Below, in pieces: positions 60,256 to 64,000 of a stretch of DNA of 64,000 nucleotides. Both the position numbers and the translations under genes were made by a program. Each line of letters begins with the position of its first letter. Positions within the stretch are counted from its first letter, which is position 1. Origin of the DNA: Limnomonas spitsbergensis (Eukaryota; Chlorophyta; Chlorophyceae; Chlamydomonadales); the NCBI GenBank assembly GCA_037349105.1, contig JAYJMM010000066.1, positions 1 through 64,000 of the forward strand, read 5' to 3'. A model generated the notes under the pieces. That model searched no databases. It saw only the letters and a list, made by a program, of their open reading frames with translations, and was not told the origin of the DNA.

Positions 60256-62462
60256 ATGCGTTTTAATGCCGTCATTTCTTGCTTCGCATTGGCTTTAGTC
60301 CTCGCGAGTCTCCTTAGCTCCTCCTCCGTGCACGCGAGCTCGCCAGATCTTGAAGGCTTTGAGGAGCCCGACGTGGTGCCTGTCGAGCCTCCAATCAAAA
60401 CCCATGCATCAGGGGCAGGCGCCAAAGATTTTGCTGAAGACCCCGCTCAGAAGGCGAAAGACGATGCAAACTACGGCTTTTCCCAGGAGAAAGAAATACC
60501 GATTCGTGCCAAGCTTAAATTGCCAGTCGCTGAAGAATTGAACTTCTTCAAGAAATATATCATCGAGATTTTGTCGTCATGTCTGATCCTTATCTGTGCC
60601 GTCACGGTCTTCATGGGAGACCGATCAAATAGAGCTTTGGCCGAAGCCTGGGCCAGGGAGTTTGCTGCTAAGGGCCGTGTTTTTGACAAAAATTTCAGCA
60701 GCATCAGTGCCACCTCCACTATTCCGTTGATGAGGTGAGCAATGGCAAGATTTAGGCTCTTCTGTGCAGGAGGAGCCAATATATCTACTTCAATTTGTTT
60801 ATGGCCTCATGGCCAGTGGTCCTACTAAAGTGTTTGGACGTAAATGTGACATGCTAAATCAGATATGAAGGCAGTTTTGCATTGCTCATCGCTTATGAAG
60901 GTCCTGCATGAGCGAATATTTAGCACTCTAGAACTCTGGTTGACAAGGGACATATGGAAGACACTGGGTTGCATGCTGAATTGTGCCGGCCATGCCATGC
61001 ACCATGCAGGGAAAGTGGCAACCTCTACAAGTTCTACGCCACGGGGAGGCGTTACTGCCAGGGACTCCTTGCAGAGCTGCAGCTGGTGCCTAGGCAGGAC
61101 GCTCTGAGCATGTTTACCAACCTGATCAGCCCAGCTGAGGACCTTGTGCGCATTGATGTCTACATGACAGGTAGATATGAAAATACTGATGTTATGTAGG
61201 CTGGCAAACAAATACTATCTGTTTGTATGCTTAAGAACTTATGATGACGAACCTAACATTACTTCATTCTTCCTGCTTGTGATTTTACTTGGTGAACCCT
61301 GACTTTCTTGGCTGCTCGTTTTTGCCCTTACAGAGGATGCAATGCCTCCTATCGTCCTTGCGATTGCCACGGCCAAGTGTGCCAGGGCCATGCAAAGAGA
61401 CAGCAAGGACATAATCCGCTTCACTAAGCGCATCACAGTGGGGAAGGAGATGTTTCCGTCATGGCCTGGAGACCGGCTGTGGGTTCTAGCAGAGCACAGC
61501 TCGGTGTTCCAAGACCTGGTGTCTGATCCGAAGCTCCAGCAGCTGCTGAGCTTCACAGGAGCGAATGCCGACAGCATGAAGTTCTTCCGTTCCATGCACT
61601 TCACGTCGGAAAACAGCGAGGCCTCACATAAGCGCGTCCTGCGCTTTGTGTTTAAGCTCCCTCCGCCTGACCAGATGACCGCGCTCTCGCGGCTGATGGA
61701 TCTGGTCCCTGTGTTCATCGACATCGTGGGGACCTACAAGCTACCCGTAGAGCTGAAGAAGCGGGCGTTGGAAGCACGAGTGAAGCAAGATGAAGATGAT
61801 GAAGATCTGAAGAAGAAGAGGCTCGATGCCATTCAGCAGAAGAAGGTTGAAAAAGCTCAGGAGGAGAAGGTAAGTCGGGTAATACATCAATTGCAAGGGA
61901 AAAGGGGTTGGAATCTGTTAAAGTAGTATCTAGAGCCCCTGGCCCACGGTCTAGTCGCATGTAGGTAAATCATTTTTTTTCAACAGCCAAGTCGTGTTAC
62001 ATTATGTTCCTGCCAAACACCAGATTGTTGAAAGGGACTTGGTGTTATGATCTGAGCATGCTGCTGATGGTTATGGCAGGAAAGGAAAAAAACCCATCTA
62101 TGTCCTTGCTTCCCAGTGTTGTATTTTGAATTCTTGACAGGTGGACACCCCTGGTGCCTGAAAGCTGGTACCGGGACTCACCCTTGTCATCTGCCTGGTC
62201 TGAATTACTTCTCTTCAGCGTCATTGCTGTGGCGCAAAGTTCCATGCCAGACTTAGAACTGACACCGTGTTCATTGCCTATCCCTGTTTAACTTGGTCTG
62301 CTAGTGCCGGTGAAATAATGCTCATCTTTTTTGCGACATTGACCTTGAACCTTGCAGGCCAGGGTGCAGCGCATGAACCCTGAGGCTAGGCAGAAATACG
62401 AAGATAAGATGCAGAGGCAAAATGTCAAGAAGGCTATGAAGGGCAAGGTTACGCGTATGTGA
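60256..62462 (+). CDS. CCDC47: CCDC47-like ER membrane protein (PAT-complex subunit)
   Basis: In animals CCDC47 is part of the PAT complex, which helps multipass membrane proteins insert at the ER translocon, and affects ER calcium. Four phase-consistent exons: 60256-60734, 61010-61170, 61334-61869, 62358-62462; 426 residues. ATG 60256 is chosen because it begins a clean signal peptide (FALALVLASLL, cleavage around residue 27). Then come an acidic luminal stretch (LEGFEEPDVVPVEPP), one membrane segment at about 101-120 (IIEILSSCLILICAVTVFM), and a cytosolic domain with FDKNFSSI, YKFYATGRRYCQG and EDAMPPIVLAIATAKCARAM. The C-terminus from about residue 350 is a charged coiled coil (KKRLDAIQQKKVEKAQEEK) ending in basic AMKGKVTRM. 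This is the family order (DUF1682). It is slightly shorter than the human protein, mostly in the N-terminal acidic region. A TGTAA lies about 280 bases downstream. Confidence 0.93.
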
Positions 62463-63682
62463 ACGCTGTTTGTTCATGGGGCAGCCCTGTGGCAAGCAGC
62501 CTGGCAAGCCTTCTTCAGATTTTGGAATTTTGGCGTCCATTGGGTGCAAATTGTCCACATCTTGTTCTGTTGACAGGGCTACTGTTATGTGGTGGATTTT
62601 GAACTGAAAACTTGAATTGCTGCTGGAGGAACAGAATCATAATGATAACCTCCGTCTCCTTCAATTATATTACCTGGGTCACTAGGATTTCCCTAAAACT
62701 AAGATCAATCATCATTTTGGTTAGCCTTTTGCGCGCTCGCATGTAAAAGATTTGTTTTACCGTATCCCCGTTATTAGGCTCATGCCTGCTGGCCAAGTCC
62801 CATTTTCTTTCGTAAATCTTTCCAGGGATTTTGTTTTGGTTCATCAGCCAGAAGCAATGGACCCAGTCGTGCAAAGGTGGGCAACTTGTGGCCCTGAGTG
62901 TCATTGCGGCAGTCCCCCCGCACAAGTACATGTCAGCCTCCCTGGCACTTTTCTGTACCAGAGGCTAGGGCACAGCTCTCGGACAACTGGTGGCCCTGAA
63001 GAAGCAGCACTGGTGAGCTACTTGTTGGTAAGAGTGACGTGAGGCTCTCCCGCTTTCTGTCTTCTTTCCTACTTTTATGTTTCAAAGCTGGGGTGTCCAC
63101 CTCGAGGACGACTGCAAGCTGTAATGAAAGATACTTCAGCCAGGCCGCTGCTGTGCATTAAATACTCAAGCCACATGCATATCAAGTGAGAAGCTGTACC
63201 CCTGTGCTTCAGTCCATATCCTTTTCGAGCAGGGCTAAGAGGTGTAAAGTCATTGCCCCTTTGCTTCATTCCATTTTCATATCATATGATCACGAAACTG
63301 AATCTTCATTCTCCAACCTGATGCTGATCGCTAGACCTGATGCCAAATATTCAGTTTAACACTACCGTAGTGGCATCCAAACAAATGGTTGAGGACCCGA
63401 GCCAGCCAAATGAACGTCTGCCTCACCTTGTCTAGGACACAAGGTTCCAAGATCCTGCCCCACCACATAGGATTCCTGTCTTCCTCACAGAGAGGGGTGG
63501 CTGCACCATGGTCCAAACCATACATGGTAGCTGGATTTGAGCTTGCTTGTCCCCTACCAGTCCCATGCGGCCGAGCATTCAGCAAGGCCCAGCAGGTACG
63601 CACTATCCTAAATATTCAGTTAATCCGATAATTTACATAGACCTGAATATTGTGTGCGCCCTTCCGCATGCTGTCCCCCTTG
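62463..63682. other. Intergenic region
   Basis: Holds the CCDC47-like 3' UTR (TGTAA at 62,742-62,746) and, on the other strand, the 3' region of the gene entering from the right. A plus-strand frame at 62,752-63,042 is open for 96 codons without a recognised domain. I see nothing else. Confidence 0.5.
63633..63637 (-). terminator. Candidate TGTAA poly(A) signal of the right-edge gene
   Basis: TGTAA on the minus strand, 46 bases after the stop codon at 63683. Confidence 0.5.
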
Positions 63683-63871
63683 CTACTTCTTTCCAAGCAT
63701 TGCCAAGACCTTCGGGTGGTTCAGCGGGTTGAGCAACTTCTTGGAATCAATGGCTTGCTGGTGTGCCAGCACCAGGCTCTTCTGACCCAGGGTTTGCGCA
63801 TGTGCGGCGCGATCGGCATCACGCTTCAATGCGCCAATCTTGGATCCAACAGATTCCAGTTCACTCGACAC
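63683..63871 (-). CDS. Terminal exon of a minus-strand gene running off the right edge
   Basis: 62 codons from a GCAG acceptor at 63872 to a TAG at 63683. The peptide starts VSSELESVGSKIGALKRDAD, is helical and charged (coiled-coil-like), and ends NHPKVLAMLGKK. Composition and the nearby TGTAA support a real last exon. The rest of the gene lies beyond 64,000 or in the last bases of the window, so the protein cannot be identified. Confidence 0.6.
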   Translation of the reverse strand: MSSELESVGSKIGALKRDADRAAHAQTLGQKSLVLAHQQAIDSKKLLNPLNHPKVLAMLGKK

Positions 63872-64000
63872 CTGCAATGCATGGTTTGAGTCTCTTCAAT
63901 GGGTCTCTTCAATGCTTCATTCACTCCGGAAACGTGTCACCATCAACCTAATGACTACATGTAGCCATGTTGGACGACCCAAGGCACATATCGCGGCGCT

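Noticed and set aside
61239..61724. 161-codon minus-strand ORF
   Set aside because: Shadow of CCDC47-like exon 3, which is conserved in the other frame.

Overview
This is a eukaryotic nuclear window, most likely from a green alga (chlorophyte lineage). The evidence is: intron-dense genes with GT-AG introns and short exons in alternating phases; TGTAA downstream of several stop codons (the usual chlorophyte poly(A) signal); a plant-type phosphoserine phosphatase with a plastid-like N-terminus; TTTAGGG-type interstitial repeats; and very abundant tandem repeats. I cannot name the species. There are no bacterial-style operons, and nothing resembling a CRISPR array, rRNA, tRNA or insertion sequence was recognised.

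Layout. Positions 1-4.7 kb are an octamer satellite (GATGCCCC) with about 1.2 kb of almost pure GATGCC hexamer inside it. Positions 4.7-7.2 kb are low-content sequence rich in degenerate TGGGATC/TGGGACC repeats, interrupted by a segment with a minus-strand open frame. From 47.7 kb down to 7.2 kb the minus strand carries one very large gene, reassembled here from about 33 short exons. Most exons were joined by matching splice phases. It encodes a cytosine-5 DNA methyltransferase whose catalytic domain comes first (motifs I, II, IV, VI, VIII, IX and X in order). This is followed by a linker, a PWWP domain, a CXXC-like half finger, a Tudor-like domain and a basic, low-complexity tail. Its introns hold most of the repeats in the window: a 41-bp array, a 47-bp array of about 70 copies, a 54-bp array, a second 47-bp array of 6 copies, C-rich and GGGA tracts, and an 18.7-kb, 27-bp minisatellite that splits the PWWP coding region.

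Positions 47.7-64 kb are more ordinary. They hold an uncertain plus-strand coding region near 49 kb, a small minus-strand DnaJ-type cysteine-rich protein (52.0-53.6 kb), a complete phosphoserine phosphatase gene (54.0-56.5 kb, divergent from the DnaJ-type gene), a complete CCDC47-like ER membrane protein gene (60.3-62.5 kb), and the last exon of a minus-strand gene that runs off the right edge.

The most unusual signal is a shared one. Three of the intronic minisatellites begin exactly at an exon 3' end. Their unit contains the last 17-30 bases of that exon plus the 5' splice donor, so each array is a long series of copied exon-end/donor junctions. The giant repeat ORFs on both strands are products of unit phase and are not annotated as genes.
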